Of a DNA stretch of 64,000 nucleotides, positions 20,125 through 31,022 are shown one piece after another. Position 1 is the first letter of the stretch. The number at the start of each line of letters is the position of its first letter. The DNA is from Nematostella vectensis. Its lineage: Eukaryota > Cnidaria > Anthozoa > Actiniaria > Edwardsiidae. Both the position numbers and the translations under genes were made by a program. The stretch covers positions 4,465,501 to 4,529,500 of the forward strand of contig NC_064036.1 of NCBI RefSeq assembly GCF_932526225.1, in the 5' to 3' direction. The notes beneath the pieces are model-generated. The model was not told the origin of the DNA and ran no database searches. It saw nothing but the letters and a program-made list of their open reading frames with translations.

Positions 20125-21622
20125 TACGCCGCGGCCACCGCGAGTGCCGACAACCCCGCCTTGAGGGCGGTGTGGTCACTCTTTTCGCCCGACATGCTAT
20201 GCGCAGCGGGGGCAGGGGCCGCGCCCTCTGCGTTCACTTTTGCAGGGGCGGAATCCTTGCTTTGCCGCCGGGACGGCACGCGGTCGACCCCGTGTTGCAC
20301 CCTAGGTTGCCCACCGGCCATGTTATGAGCACCGACTGGCTTTGTCTCGGTGTTGATCGCGTTTGCGCCGAGCGTCATGGAGTCCATGGCTTTCTGCAGC
20401 ATATTGTTGTAGTGTTGTATTGTTGTAGCCCACGACGCTTTGCGTGTTTATCACCAGATCGCTCGGCATCAGCCACACTCCTGGTGCGACCGCAAGACTC
20501 AGTCACACCTTGGCCTCCTGCACGGCTAACTGGTACTTTTGCACGCTTTGAGCGATGTCGTTTTCTATGATCGCGTCTTCGAGCAGCTTCGTGAACTCCG
20601 CCTGCGCCTCCATGGCCGGCCCACCGGCCCCTGCGATGGAGGAACCGACGTTTACCTGCGCGCCAAGCACTGTGTAGACGAACGCCTCGACCGAGCGGTC
20701 GAGTCTTCCTAGCCCTGCTTTTGTCAGCCCCTCGCCTTTGGGAGGCGCAAACCAGCTATATTGCACGCCCCCGTGGTCGTCGTTGCGTATGTAACCCACC
20801 TGCTTCCCACTATTGTACGTCCCACCTTCGTCGCTAAACTGATTGAGGTGGCTCGGGTACTCGTCCGCCGCCGTGTCGTAGCCACGGATCACGTGCACGT
20901 TGCGATACCCCCCCCCCCCCCCCCCCCAGGTAGAATACAAACACATCGCCTAGCCCGTGGTTCCGCCCGCCTTTCCATCGGAAGTCCGGCTTACGCGGCA
21001 AACCGAACTCTATACATAGACGCTCGAAAGCGGCCTTCTTGTAGGGGTTACCTTTTTGCGTGAACGGGCTGTCGCCAGGCAGGGGGGCGCCGAGCTCGTA
21101 GAGTATCCTCCGGGTGGTAAAGTACACGTGAAACCTTAGAAATCCCCTGATGACAGAGGGGAGCGTGGCGAAAGTGGGGTCAGTTAGGGACACCCCACAT
21201 CCGGCATTTGCGCACCAGACCGCAAAGTTGAGCTGCTGTGGCCAGTACCCATAGGATGGCTCCGATAGCCACCGGCGAGACTCCTTGGCGGACTTGTGCG
21301 TGACTACTGTCTCTTTGAATATGTCTCGGACCCTAGTCGTGAATGATTTGTCCTCAGCCACGTGTATCTCCAGCTGCGTGAGTAGTGGGGTGATGTCCGA
21401 GGCCGTGCTCTCCACGGGGGTCGCGGGGACGGCGTAGAGCAGCTTTTGCGCGAGGGTCAGAGACCTAGGGAAACCTAGGGGAACCGGTTTTTTGACTTGT
21501 TCGGCTATAGCGTGTTTGATATGCTCGGCTACAGAGGCTCCCGCCGCAACTGCCGCCTTCTTCGTCTCCTCCTCCTTCCTTCGGGGGACCTCGTTCAGCA
21601 TCTGCCAGCCTTCCCAATCCAT
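20109..21622 (-). pseudogene. about 500-aa element protein of unknown function, three lesions
   Basis: Starts at ATG 21622 (MDWEGWQML). The first 230 codons are open, with aromatic-rich segments such as YGYWPQQLNFAVWC and FHVYFTTRRILYELG. A run of 18 C (about 20911-20928) shifts the frame. The second frame (20503-20946) has NDDHGGVQYSWF and VEAFVYTVLGAQVN and ends at TGA 20503-20505. Past it the same frame continues briefly to about 20400, where a 16-bp insertion containing repeated acaacaat shifts it again. The final frame (20109-20402) is Pro/Ala-rich and ends in a membrane-anchor-like helix (LSALAVAAAYYLFR). It is the largest non-replication protein of the element, so it is the best candidate for a structural protein, yet I see no jelly-roll signature. 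Unknown family. Confidence 0.6.
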
Positions 21623-21652
21623 GCTCAGCCCTATTAAACACGAAGGCGGGCT
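21623..21652. promoter_or_regulatory. 30-bp divergent promoter gap
   Basis: Only 30 bp separate the ATGs of the minus-strand gene at 21622 and the plus-strand gene at 21653. The gap contains a TATA-like 'ctattaaac'. Both genes must share this control region or be transcribed through it. Confidence 0.5.
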
Positions 21653-22323
21653 ATGTTCAACACAATGGTGGTCCTACATGCTGTGTTTACCGGAGGTGAA
21701 GTGACGCTCTTCTCCGAGCAGCCGATAAGGCGCCCACGCTTCGTGGCGCTCCGGCAGTGCTCGCTGTTTAACAGCTGGTATAATCTTGAGCGGGAGCATC
21801 AGATAACGACTATAGCCTCCCTCCCGCCCATCGCTACTCTGCCAGCCGGGCACCACACGGCCGAGTCCATCGTGAAAACGACCAACCGCGCTCAGAGCCT
21901 GGATCCCCTCACCGGGAAGATCGCGCTCATGTCCACAGGCATTGCGTTCCTGAACGCCGAGCTTTGCTCACTATTTGGCCTAGAGGCTAAAGACAATCAG
22001 TTGGGGAGCGGGGCCTCGCACTGCCCTTGGGGGAGCCCCCACTTAAGGTGACTTTGCCGAAAATAGAGGCCCTCTACATCTTCTGCGATATCGTAGACCG
22101 CACGCAATGCCTCACCTTAGACGAGCCTTCAAACGTTCTCGCTTGCCTAGAAACCCGCGGGAGACCGCACGAGAAAGTCGTCTATGGGCCCGACATCCCC
22201 GTTTGTGTCGCAGCATCTTCCTCTGAGTTTGTCTCGAGTATCCGAAAATGGATCAGGGATGACCGCGGTAGACGGGTGGACTTTAAGGGCAAGCCTGTTC
22301 GCCTCGTATTAGAGCTAACCTAG
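21653..22323 (+). pseudogene. about 220-aa element protein of unknown function, one frameshift
   Basis: ATG at 21653 is followed by ORF 1 (to 22051), with beta-rich segments such as FNTMVVLHAVFTGGEVTLF, PRFVALRQCSLFNSWYNL and LPAGHHTAESI. Near 22005-22030 the frame shifts, and the second frame (from about 22027) continues LYIFCDIVDRTQC and WIRDDRGRRVDF to TAG 22321. The pattern of beta-strand-like and polar segments fits a compact beta protein, possibly a minor capsid or spike-type component. This is inference from layout only. The next gene starts 17 bp downstream. Confidence 0.55.
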
Positions 22324-22339
22324 GTCCGACATAACAGGC

Positions 22340-23003
22340 ATGGCGAACAGCGACGTTAGCAGCGGTGGCATATACCCCCCGCTTCCCAGTGTCTGCCCGA
22401 CGCCTACTGCTCCGGCAAGCACCGGCGGCGACGCGCAAAGTTTCCAACTCCAGATAATACGTGACACTCAGGCGGTTCTAGACAATGAGATAACGCATTA
22501 TCGACAGGTGCGGAAGAAGTACAAGCGCGCCTTTGCCGTTACCCATGCTGTGTCTGTGGCATCCGGCATCGCTGCAGGGGCGCTTTCCAGCGCCGGGCTG
22601 GGAGTCTCTTTAAGTGGGATAGGGGTTCTGATCGGCGCTCCGCTGGCAGGGGTCGCTGGGCTGGTCGGTTTCGTGGGCGCGGGCGCGGGGGTGGTCTAGG
22701 GCTCTTACGAGAAAGGTGGCTAAACACGAAGACACGATGGTTTTAGCGGAGAGTAAGAAAAACTCGATCAGCGGGCTTGTCTCTAAGGCTCTGCAAGACG
22801 GGCGTATCTCAGACGATGAGTTTCGGCTAATACTTCGGGAACAAGAGAGATACAACGAGCTCAAGGCCGCTATCAGAGCTCGACACGGCCTCGCACCGCG
22901 TGATAAAAAATGCGGGAAAGGGCCCTCCCTGAAGGCACGCGAAAAGGCGAAAAAGAGACTGCGAAAAATTCGCGAGGAGTTCGGAAGCGAGGTGTTCGAG
23001 TAG
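22340..23003 (+). pseudogene. glycine-rich two-helix membrane protein with helical tail, frameshifted
   Basis: The ATG at 22340 opens a frame with a Pro/Ser-rich start, a charged helix (EITHYRQVRKKYKRAF) and a long Gly/Ala/Val hydrophobic region (about residues 70-119) typical of a helical membrane hairpin. It stops at TAG 22697-22699, and 17 bp later another frame (22716-23003) continues a charged helical region (LVSKALQDGRISDDEFRLIL ... REKAKKRLRKIREEFG). One gene broken by a stop and a small indel is more likely than two, because the second ORF lacks an ATG at its start. Last gene before the right terminal repeat. Function unknown. Confidence 0.55.
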
Positions 23004-23139
23004 AACTCAGGTTTAAACGCCACGCCAGCGGCTTTGAATTTACGGCCGAAAAACGGTTATTCCGCGCCCCGTAGGTCGGCGGCCCTCCTCGTTTTCGCGG
23101 CCCTCCCGACGCCATCGCTATTCGCCCCAAAGGGTCGTG

Positions 23140-23518
23140 TACGCGAAACGCGCCCGCGCCCTAATTAATTATTCATGCACGCGAAACGCGCCCACAATTG
23201 CCCTAATTAATTATTCATGTCCGCGAAATCGATTTGGCCTACATGAACAATTCCCAAAAGCTTATGTACGTGAAATCGATTTGGCCTACATTAGCAATTG
23301 CCAAAAGCTTATGTACGTGAAATCGATTTGGCCTACATTAGCTTTTGCCGATTATTCATGTACGTGAAACATTATACGCCTGATATATAGAGACGGGGCT
23401 GGGAGGCCCGGAGGGGCGATTCGCGCCTCCCAGGCCTAAGACGGGAGACGGGGCTGGGAGGCCCGGAGGGGCGATCCGCTAGTCCCACTAGTTTCTCTGA
23501 AACCCCCTGGTCCCCCCC
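23140..23518. repeat. right terminal inverted repeat with internal iterons
   Basis: Reverse complement of the left end. It has three units containing 'gtgaaatcgatttggcctac' with 'aaaagcttatgtac', then 'cattatacgcctgatatata'. It then carries the block 'gacggggctgggaggcccgg' twice in tandem (about 23391-23484), against once on the left end. It ends ggtccccccc at 23518. Confidence 0.9.
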
Positions 23519-23524
23519 AGAGAC

Positions 23525-24290
23525 GCAAGCGTGAAAAAGACCACGATATTTTCCAGTCTACCTTTTAGTGGGCTGTGCGTGGCGTAATAGCGTTATAGAA
23601 GTATAGGACGAGAAAACACCGAAAAACAGGAACGCAAATTGGAAATCATCAACAAAAATTAAAACAAATCGAACATTGCGTCCTATGTCTTTCGCAGTTT
23701 TATTCAATTTTGGCAGCAAGCGGTTGAACTATTTCTCAAGTTTCGGGGGTTATCATACGCAGTACCTTTTGAGATATTAGTCCAGTCAATCCACGCAAAT
23801 TTATAGCCTTACCAGAATGTAATGGCAACACAAACAATTTTATTGTTAAATGATAAAAAAATACATTCTAAACAACATCCCAAACGCTCTCTTGGGGGAA
23901 CATGGTTTTTTAAATTTAACTTTTTTTTTTCTTTAATTTTACCACAGGGTAACCAATTCCCGTAAAAAGCGATAATAACAAAAACAGCTTTTTGTCTTGA
24001 ATTGAGGCACTTTGCCATGCAAAATAAAAATAAAAACATGTGCATTGATTTATGCGTTTTTACCTCCCTTAAAGAATAGTGGGTTTCTTTATTTTTGGGC
24101 TCGCGAACGGAAAAATATATCGATAAATGAATGCTTTGTATGACTTGACTGAACAGACTGAGCCAACTGTCAAGCAGACAAATAATATCAGTACGTCAAC
24201 ATAGTTTTTACATTAGTACTTCAGGCGGGGTAGCGCTGGGTAAATCCAAGAGTTGCAGAGGCGCCGAGAGCCGCGTTTCAGAATCCGAGC
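23525..24290. other. AT-rich spacer, no gene recognised
   Basis: Sharp drop in GC after the element. The minus-strand ORF at 23809-24045 is low-complexity and is not supported as a gene. Confidence 0.4.
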
Positions 24291-24480
24291 CACAGGGAGC
24301 TCACCTCTACGGTTTAAATAAAGTTAGATTTTTTTTTCAGCTTTGCGTTGTTGTTGATTTAGTGCGTGTGTATCTCTTGTCTACTTTTTCGGCGCTCGGT
24401 TCTTTCTGGCGCTCTCTCATTGGTTAGCGGTCTAACGGCCGTCTCGTTTGTGAAATGGCTTCCATGTAACACGAAATTCG
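24291..24480. mobile_element. half-length copy of the fold-back MITE
   Basis: Starts cacagggagctcacctctac and shares 'cggtttaaataaagtt', 'gcgttgttgtt', 'tctcattggtta' and 'aatggcttcc' with the left half of the element at 10208-10557. The right inverted end is absent here. Confidence 0.75.
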
Positions 24481-24669
24481 ACAACGTGCAGAGGGAACGA
24501 GGGAACTAGCAGAAAATGAACTAGATGTGGGTCCCGCTTCTGTTACCTTTGAATAAAATTTTCATTATATTTACTTTATTCAGAGTTTGTAAGTGAAAAA
24601 CGCTCTAAAGAGCGTTCGACTGTAAGAGTGTCGAAGTGTTTACCTAATCACTTCATGTACAGTAATGGT

Positions 24670-24860
24670 TGCTATGGCAATTTACATCCTCCGGCAACCC
24701 TCGTCCATTACCTGTCAAACAAAATAATGATACCTAGCATGCAAAAAAATGACACGACAAAAAGGAGGCGTCTTCTCACCTCCGTACATCTTGCTCCAAT
24801 CTAGGAGTGGGACATCGGCTTTATCGGGGCGAGGAGTGCCTTTGACATTACGAGTTGGAG
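24670..24860 (-). pseudogene. diverged fragment of serine-protease 3' region
   Basis: The order 'gctatggcaatttacatcct' then 'cttctcacctccg' plus 'catcttgctcc' mirrors 32776-32920, which holds the 18-bp microexon and the end of the catalytic exon of the protease gene. It is too diverged and short to be coding. It indicates that an old copy of the protease 3' end lies 8 kb away. Confidence 0.4.
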
Positions 24861-25040
24861 GTAATAAATTTGACCGATCTCGGTGTCGCTTGCGTCGGAA
24901 AACATGTGAATCTCAACTTTAGATGGATTTCAGAATCCTGGGGGTTTGACGCATCTTGGCATTTTCAGTTTGTCAAGAAGATAGAGTTCAGAACTTCACC
25001 TTTCACATCTGATGCAGGTGTCTTCGAGAACTGGATCATC

Positions 25041-26180
25041 TCAATTGTAGTTATAGTATAGGTCTAATTGTAGGATTTGTTTTTCAGTCAAAATGACAGG
25101 CGCAGCCATCCCGAGCGGGTCGTATACTGATGATACGGTGGACAGCATACCACGGCGTGTGGACGGCTTATCTTTGAGCTGGATTCTGAAGTCGAAGGTG
25201 TCTGTTTCAATGCACCAATATGTTCCTAGAGAACGTTGGATGGGCAGCGTATCGTGGCGTAGATCCAAGTCTTTTAGATCTCTCGAGCGGTATTCGGCGG
25301 GTAGTGACTCAAGAACTGCCTTGCTATTACTGGAGAATTTGTGTAGACGTAAGTTGACCGATGCACACATAGCTTGTGCACTCTTGATTTTGGATATGGC
25401 GTCTTCTACAGTGTAAATTGATTTCAATCCATCATCGACGTAGAACTCTTCTCGCAGAAAGTCGCTAGGCCCTTTGCCGTACTCTTCAATCCCATCTTTC
25501 GTTGTGGACGTAAATCCAAAATTCGCCACGCCGGGCGATAATACGGCCCCGAAAGATGGACATTCATCCTATATTCCTTGATTGGCTTGCTGGTGTCGCT
25601 GTCTTCGAACCACAAAAATCTGAGATGATCACGACATATCAACATATTTAAAAGCTATGAAACATCTGTTCTATGTCACATGACACTGCAAACTCTTTCT
25701 TGTGGAATCGTGATAGGACCCCTACTAGAGCTCTTATCCAATCCGGTCCCTATAACAGATGCTTGTTGAGGGAGTCTCCGAAGACAGCGCTGCAGTCGAA
25801 AACAACTCTTATCTGTTCAGGCTTCTTTGGGTGGTAGACTTGAAAGTGGAGAAGGAACCACACTTTTCCTTCAGGTGCTTCTCTTCTTCGGGTACTGGAC
25901 TTGCATGTCTGCGTTGGAGTATCTTCTCCACAAACTCGACGTAATCATGGTGTAACTTCTAATCATTGTGAAGTCTCTTCTTTAGACCAAGCAGTTGCTT
26001 TAAACAGTATTCGCGATTATTCGGTATATTAACCTCATCTGCCTTGAAAGGCAACGACAATTCCAAGTTACCTTTGGAATTCTTGTGAATGTCTTCTTCG
26101 AGTAACTTGTTTAATCTTCTGTCTTCTTCTGACTCTGTCTGTTTCGTTCCTCGGATTAGTATCCGATTGTAATGGAGCGC
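25041..26180 (-). pseudogene. BEL/Pao-type retrotransposon reverse transcriptase relic
   Basis: Minus-strand reading gives Pao-family RT features in order: a region with EDRRLNKLLEEDI (about 26120), further RT sequence (about 25640-25950), a fragment with LRFLWFED at 25424-25645, then EEFYVDDGL (about 25440) and the Pao motif STVSSVYDPLGMAAPVI near 25100. Stops and frame changes divide it, and no protease, integrase or LTR was found near it. Non-functional. Confidence 0.8.
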
Positions 26181-27611
26181 GTTTAGTTTAGCTGCAACAT
26201 TTCTTGTAACTCTTTCGGTGACGTTATGTCTTTACTCACAGTGCCATTACCGAGCTACGGTACTATGTCGCGCTGTGGCTTGTCTTCCCTGATCACAGAA
26301 ATGCGGTTTACTGTCGCCTGATTGGGGGATAACTTGTATTCTTCAGCCCACGGCTCATCGCCGCCGCCGTGTGTCTCCTCAGTCTAGCGTTTGCACTGTG
26401 ATGGCCTGTTTTTGACAACAGTTCAGCTTGTAATGAGTTTTAGCTTACGGCTTTTACACACCAGGAAAGTGTCCTAGGGCACCATTAAGTCTGTTTGGGA
26501 ATAGTTAATGCTTTGCTTATGGATGTTTGCTCGCTGAAGTTGATTCAAAGAGCAAATTCCTTGTTCGGGCTTTGTAATGATTAATCGGGAGGACTTCTTT
26601 TGACCGGAGTCGTACCTTTATTTTGATAAGTCAGTAGGATGAAGAGTGAAGAGGATTTACAATGTGGTCCTGTTTGTAGTAAAACAAGTAGTACGTTTGA
26701 TTGACAAGCACTGACCACGGGTGCAGAGGGCAGTGATTGGACGGTACTTGACAATGCAAACAGTTACATCAGATATCATTGATTGTCGGCAAAATCAGCG
26801 ATAACAACGGAAAGCTTTGAAAATAATTTAAGGATACAAAACGAATGTCCTTTGCCATGAAACTAAGGGAGTCAGTAGGAAAGGTAAAAAGATAACTTTG
26901 GAGAAACAAACATTTAACTTGTAATCGAAAGTTAACGAACGTAAGGGGAAAAGAAGTGGTCGCTCAAGTAGCGTAGGTGTGGTGTTGGGTGACTTGGATT
27001 AGCATAAGTAATCAGATTACCAAAAAACAGTAGAGCTAAGCACCTCCTACTTGAGTGTGGGTGGTCCTATGTGCTGTGTTAATGATACCGACAGTCAACG
27101 TCCGACATCAAAAGGAACTATATCGAAAGAAGACTCGTTAACTAACTGATTCAACGGAAAGTAGAAGACAGATGATTTCCGAAACATGGTGCGATCCCAC
27201 AAAGGTCATTATTTTACTCATCCTTATAATTAAACGAACATCCTCCTATGCTAAAAGCTAATTATGCTTCAAGAATAATTTTAACCTTGATTTATCCTTA
27301 GAGTAATTATATCTTGACTTGTATATCTCCTTACTTCCTTTAACTACGATCTAACATAATCTATCATAACAGCTTCACCGAGTAAGAAGGGATTTTTTTA
27401 GTGAATGGCCCCATATTCTTCAATGAAAAACATTTTTGCCAGCCAACCACATTTAAAAATTGTTTTTAGGTTTATTCTAGGATTCTTGGACCAGGAAATG
27501 TTTTGTTTGGCTTTGGAGCAAAAGTACAAATGAAAATGTCAAATTCATAATCATTCAATGTAGGCATGCAAAATGGCGGATGGAAGCGTCTTGAAGGCTG
27601 ACTTGGAGATA
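26181..27611. other. spacer without recognisable gene
   Basis: No ORF of note. Parts near 26200-26400 could be further degraded BEL/Pao sequence, but no motif is certain. Confidence 0.35.
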
Positions 27612-27935
27612 CAGTCGAACCTCTATTAAGCGGTCATCCTCGGGACTTAGCTTAGTGACCGCTTAATAGAGGTTGACCGCTTAATAGAGATTTCGCTATT
27701 TTCGCCCCTAAATTAGCGTAAATCGGGCTGTAATTATACGTAAGAACTTTTTATTATAATTAACAACAGTAACAATCATGTTAGCCCTAAGACGGGGCCT
27801 GGTGCATTCCAATTTGATCCAGAAATGTTTGAAACCGCCTAGTCAGTTTGTTTTTGCCTATACGGCTCTTGTGGCTTTGCCCAATTCTATGGGCATGAGC
27901 TACTTTCACTGGCGTTATGTAAAGTAAATGATAAT

Positions 27936-29965
27936 AATAATAATAATAAGTTTATTATACCAGTAGCAGATTACATCTGAATTATAGGTATAGTCAGCAT
28001 TACATAATACATTAAAGCGATACATTTAAGGCGAATTTGCTTGTGCAGAAATTTCCAAAGCGGTCAGTGTTGGTTGGTTTCACAATTACATTGGCACGAG
28101 ATCTTAAATTATAAGTGTAGTTCAATCTATCTATACGATTCGTTACAAGGTTGTACAGCGGGTTACTGGGAGCTAACGACATTATGAGTTTCTCACAAGA
28201 TTCAGAACGTCTCTTAGCTAGGGTTGGGAGGCCTGCGAGGGCAAGTGCCTCCTGGTATGATGTACCAGGAAAGACGATCGATAAAGCGCGTTTCTGGACT
28301 CTTTCTAATGCATGACTAAGATACTGAGGAAGGTCGGCAAAGACCGCGCACGCGTACTCCATGATAGGTCTAATTAGACAACAATAAACTTGAATTATTT
28401 CACTGTCTGCTACACCAGAACGTTTAAGCTTTCTGAGGGCGTATAATCTGCGGTTTGCCTTTGCAATAACATAGTTACAGTGTGGGCCCCAAGAAAGGTC
28501 CTCCGAGATGAAAACCCCGAGAAACTTGAAGGACTTGACACTCCCTATTGTAGTACTACCGACTAAAAGGGGCGGACACTCGTAGCTATTATATTGCAAA
28601 AAGTCAAACCGCAGAGTCTTACATTTCTTTGGATTAAGCGCAATGTTGTTACTACAGGCGAACGAATTAATGCTGTTTACAACATGACTGAGAATAGAAG
28701 GAGAGTTGCGAGGTACAATTTCCATTATTGTCAAGTCGTCAACGTATTTCGCTCTAGGAAACTAGCCTGTTTATCATTACTGCAAATAATAGCGGACTGA
28801 GTCTTGTTCCTTGGGGAATTCCCCCATTAAGGCTTATTAAAGGTGATGAAGCAAGAGAGATCTTAACGTATTGCGTCCTATCTAGCAAGAAGGCTGCCAG
28901 CCACCTGAGCAAACATGGGTGAATATCATAAAGCTTGAGCTTATCCAATAAGATCTTATGGTCTGTGAGATCACAGCCCTTCCTAAAGTCACCGAAAAAT
29001 AGCCTGACCCAACAGTTCCCCTTGTCCAATGCCTCAAGAGCCAAATGCAAGATGTATATAATGGCGTGGGTGGTACACTTTCCGGCCACAGCAAATTGTT
29101 TAGGGCCCATGTCTCTTAGGATGGTTGGGAGAACTCTTGACAGTGTAAAGCCCTCCATCACTTTCGCTGTCTGGGATGTAAGAGATATCGGCCTGATGTG
29201 CTCTTTGATATCACGGGGAGTTAATTGCTTGGGTAGTGGGCGGACGACAGCACATTTCAGTAAGGCGGGTAAGAACCCTTCGCGTAGCGAGGTGTTGTAC
29301 AAGTCTTTTACAACCGAAGCCAATTCAAAGGCAAACTCCTTCAGTATTACATTAGGGACCCCGTCAGGCCCGGCGGATTTTCTAGCTTGAACTGAGCGTA
29401 GCGCTTTATAGGCTTCGTATTCAGAAACAAGCAAGTTCTCGGGTATGTCTTGCAGCGGAATATCGGCTACATTCTGAGGGGATAGGGGTAAGAAGCCAGA
29501 GGTCAAGCTCGCAAAGAAGTTGTTGATTCTCCCACAGAGGGTGTCAACGGAGTCAATGTCTTGACCATCAATCAATTGGCGATACCTTTCACCCTCGCTA
29601 CACGAGACTCCAGAGATGCTTTTCACCTCTTTCCACCATCGCCGCACATTTGTGTTCTTCAGATTCTTTACTTTGGAGTCGTAGTTGGTTCTTTTGCACG
29701 TGGAGATAGCAGCTGCACCTTTATTACGTAAGGATTTGAATATCGGAGAATCCTTTCCATGCTTTAACAGAGAGCGCTGTCTTTTGGAGATTGCATGTTT
29801 TATGTACGGGGTAATCCATGGCTTGTCATTGCTGCAGCGACGTGAGACTCTAACGGGGAGAAATTTGTTGACAGAATCAGTAAGAGTCTTAAAGAAGATC
29901 TGGAATTTTTCCTCGCAGCTACTAGCAGAGAAAATCGCGCTCCTGGAAAAGCTTGCAATCCAGTG
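27936..29965 (-). mobile_element. 5'-truncated CR1/L2-like LINE, broken RT
   Basis: Minus strand. Two long ORFs, 28754-29647 and 28012-28734, are parts of one non-LTR reverse transcriptase. The upper one has SAGPDGVPN, RPISLTSQTAKVME and GGIPQGTRLSPLLF. A frameshift at about 28745 separates it from KYVDDLT, and the lower ORF continues through the thumb region to ALNVSL near the 3' end. Upstream codons to about 29965 (KPWITPYIK, WWKEVKSI) belong to the linker after the endonuclease, which is absent. The 3' end carries a microsatellite tail (taataataataataataag on the plus strand at about 27936-27951), usual for CR1/L2-like LINEs. Confidence 0.85.
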
Positions 29966-30047
29966 ACCAAAGTGCGTTAAGGTGATGTTTAGGTGATGTT
30001 ACACGCGTCGTTTCCGTCGATATCCGTCATTAAGCGTTTGCGCGATT

Positions 30048-30470
30048 TTGGAAAACGAATCAAAAACTCGCAGTGGGTTGCCGTACTCAAAAACTCACAA
30101 ATCTGACCCAGTTGCATCCATTCGGGGATACCATGAGTATATGACTGAGTGGGAACCAGCACTAGAAGATGTTTACAAACTTATGCGGGAACCAACTAAC
30201 ATAAAGGATCCGAATTCTGTTGCAACCGTAAGAGAAAAAGCCGACAAAACGGTGATGGATGGAGACGGTCACCCGAATACTCTAGTTGACGATTACGAAG
30301 TTATTAGGCATATTCCCAAACTGATGTCAACGTGGGTTACCAAATATCTCAAGAGACCTATGAACTGTGAGAAAGTCGTAGTCAAAGGGAAGTGGGTGAA
30401 CAGAGGTGGTGGCTATGGACTCGAGATTCCTTGTGAATACATATTTGAAGTTTTTCTTCTAGCTGATTAA
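30048..30470 (+). CDS. HIRAN-like protein fragment inside the pogo-type element
   Basis: A 140-codon frame with no ATG until residue 31 (MTEW, 30138). Recognisable parts are YHEYMTEWEPALEDVY, then a charged region that matches the place of 'DPNSVATVRE' in HIRAN-type domains, then IRHIPKLMSTWVTKYL and a C-terminal GYGLEIPCEY. HIRAN domains bind 3' DNA ends in helicases, but related stand-alone proteins are common in cnidarian genomes and transposons. It may be a captured host-type ORF of the element. The start could be a lost ATG or a splice acceptor. Family assignment is by pattern memory and is moderate. Confidence 0.45.
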   Translation: MENESKTRSGLPYSKTHKSDPVASIRGYHEYMTEWEPALEDVYKLMREPTNIKDPNSVATVREKADKTVMDGDGHPNTLVDDYEVIRHIPKLMSTWVTKYLKRPMNCEKVVVKGKWVNRGGGYGLEIPCEYIFEVFLLAD

Positions 30471-30877
30471 AGCGGAATTGGTAATCGAGGAATTTGATGC
30501 CACTGATCCGCACAAGACCACACAAGTCTCACAAGACGATTAGCCATAGTAATTAGATTAGACAGTTAAAAATATGACGAAATATGACGTGCACTTTCTG
30601 TTGTCATGCTGACAAATATTGATGATGACCGTTTAATAGAGGTGAAAAACAATGAAATCAACCAATTGGGACCCTCCTTTGGTGACCGCGTCCGCTTAAT
30701 AGAGGTGACCGCTCAATAGAGGTAAAATTTACAGTAAATATAAGGGGGAAAATTAGGGACTTTGGTAAATGACCGTTGAATAGGGGGTGACCGCTCAATA
30801 GATGGCCGCTTAATAGAGGTTCGACTGTATCAGCGTTCATAATGGTTAATATGATCCCTGATGAAGCGGAATAAAAA

Positions 30878-31022
30878 TCTTGCAGGCTTGTCGAACATAA
30901 TGATGGACATAATACTGGACAATATCTTGTCCAGTATTTGCATCTTTGGTCCATATCCGCACAAGCTTGAGAGTGAAAAACACACGGTTAGTATTATTAT
31001 TATCACTTCACAAGAATGTTTA
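30878..31022. repeat. exon-like block, degenerate copy
   Basis: It matches 31964-32101 with the same acceptor-like 'tcttgcag', the internal 'ccgcacaagcttgagagtga' and the donor-like 'cacacg|gttagt'. It carries a 7-bp net insertion relative to the other copy, which breaks its reading frame. Confidence 0.7.

Larger units (their letters stand above)
11560..23518. mobile_element. 12-kb Polinton-like self-synthesising DNA element (decayed copy)
   Basis: It is bounded by terminal inverted repeats that begin with seven G followed by ACCAGGGGGTTTCAG. Flanking hexamers agagaa (11554-11559) and agagac (23519-23524) match at 5 of 6 positions, consistent with the 6-bp target duplication typical of Polinton integrases. 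The interior is GC-rich and almost wholly coding, in sharp contrast to the AT-rich flanks. Its gene set is a zinc-ribbon protein, a polymerase-helicase-HNH fusion, a DDE integrase and several small hydrophobic or unknown proteins. At least four genes have frameshifts and four have in-frame stops, so it is a dead copy. Canonical Polinton markers (FtsK-like packaging ATPase, Ulp1/adenain protease, double-jelly-roll capsid) were not recognised. It could be a diverged Polinton, an adintovirus-like provirus or a separate family. Confidence 0.85.
27612..30827. mobile_element. pogo/Tc1-type element with TA target site, split by a LINE
   Basis: The left end is cagtcgaacctctattaagc and the right end is its complement, each flanked by TA, as in the Tc1/mariner/pogo superfamily. 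The 'gaccgcttaatagagg' motif is repeated several times inside each end (27640-27690, 30625-30720, 30765-30815). The interior holds a LINE on the minus strand (27936 to about 29965) and a HIRAN-like ORF on the plus strand (30048-30470). No transposase is seen, so it is non-autonomous. Confidence 0.75.

Noticed and set aside
12680-20505. TGA recoding (selenocysteine or another reading) in the element
   Set aside because: The genes also carry frameshifts and a TAA, no SECIS-like structure was seen, and simple decay explains all lesions.
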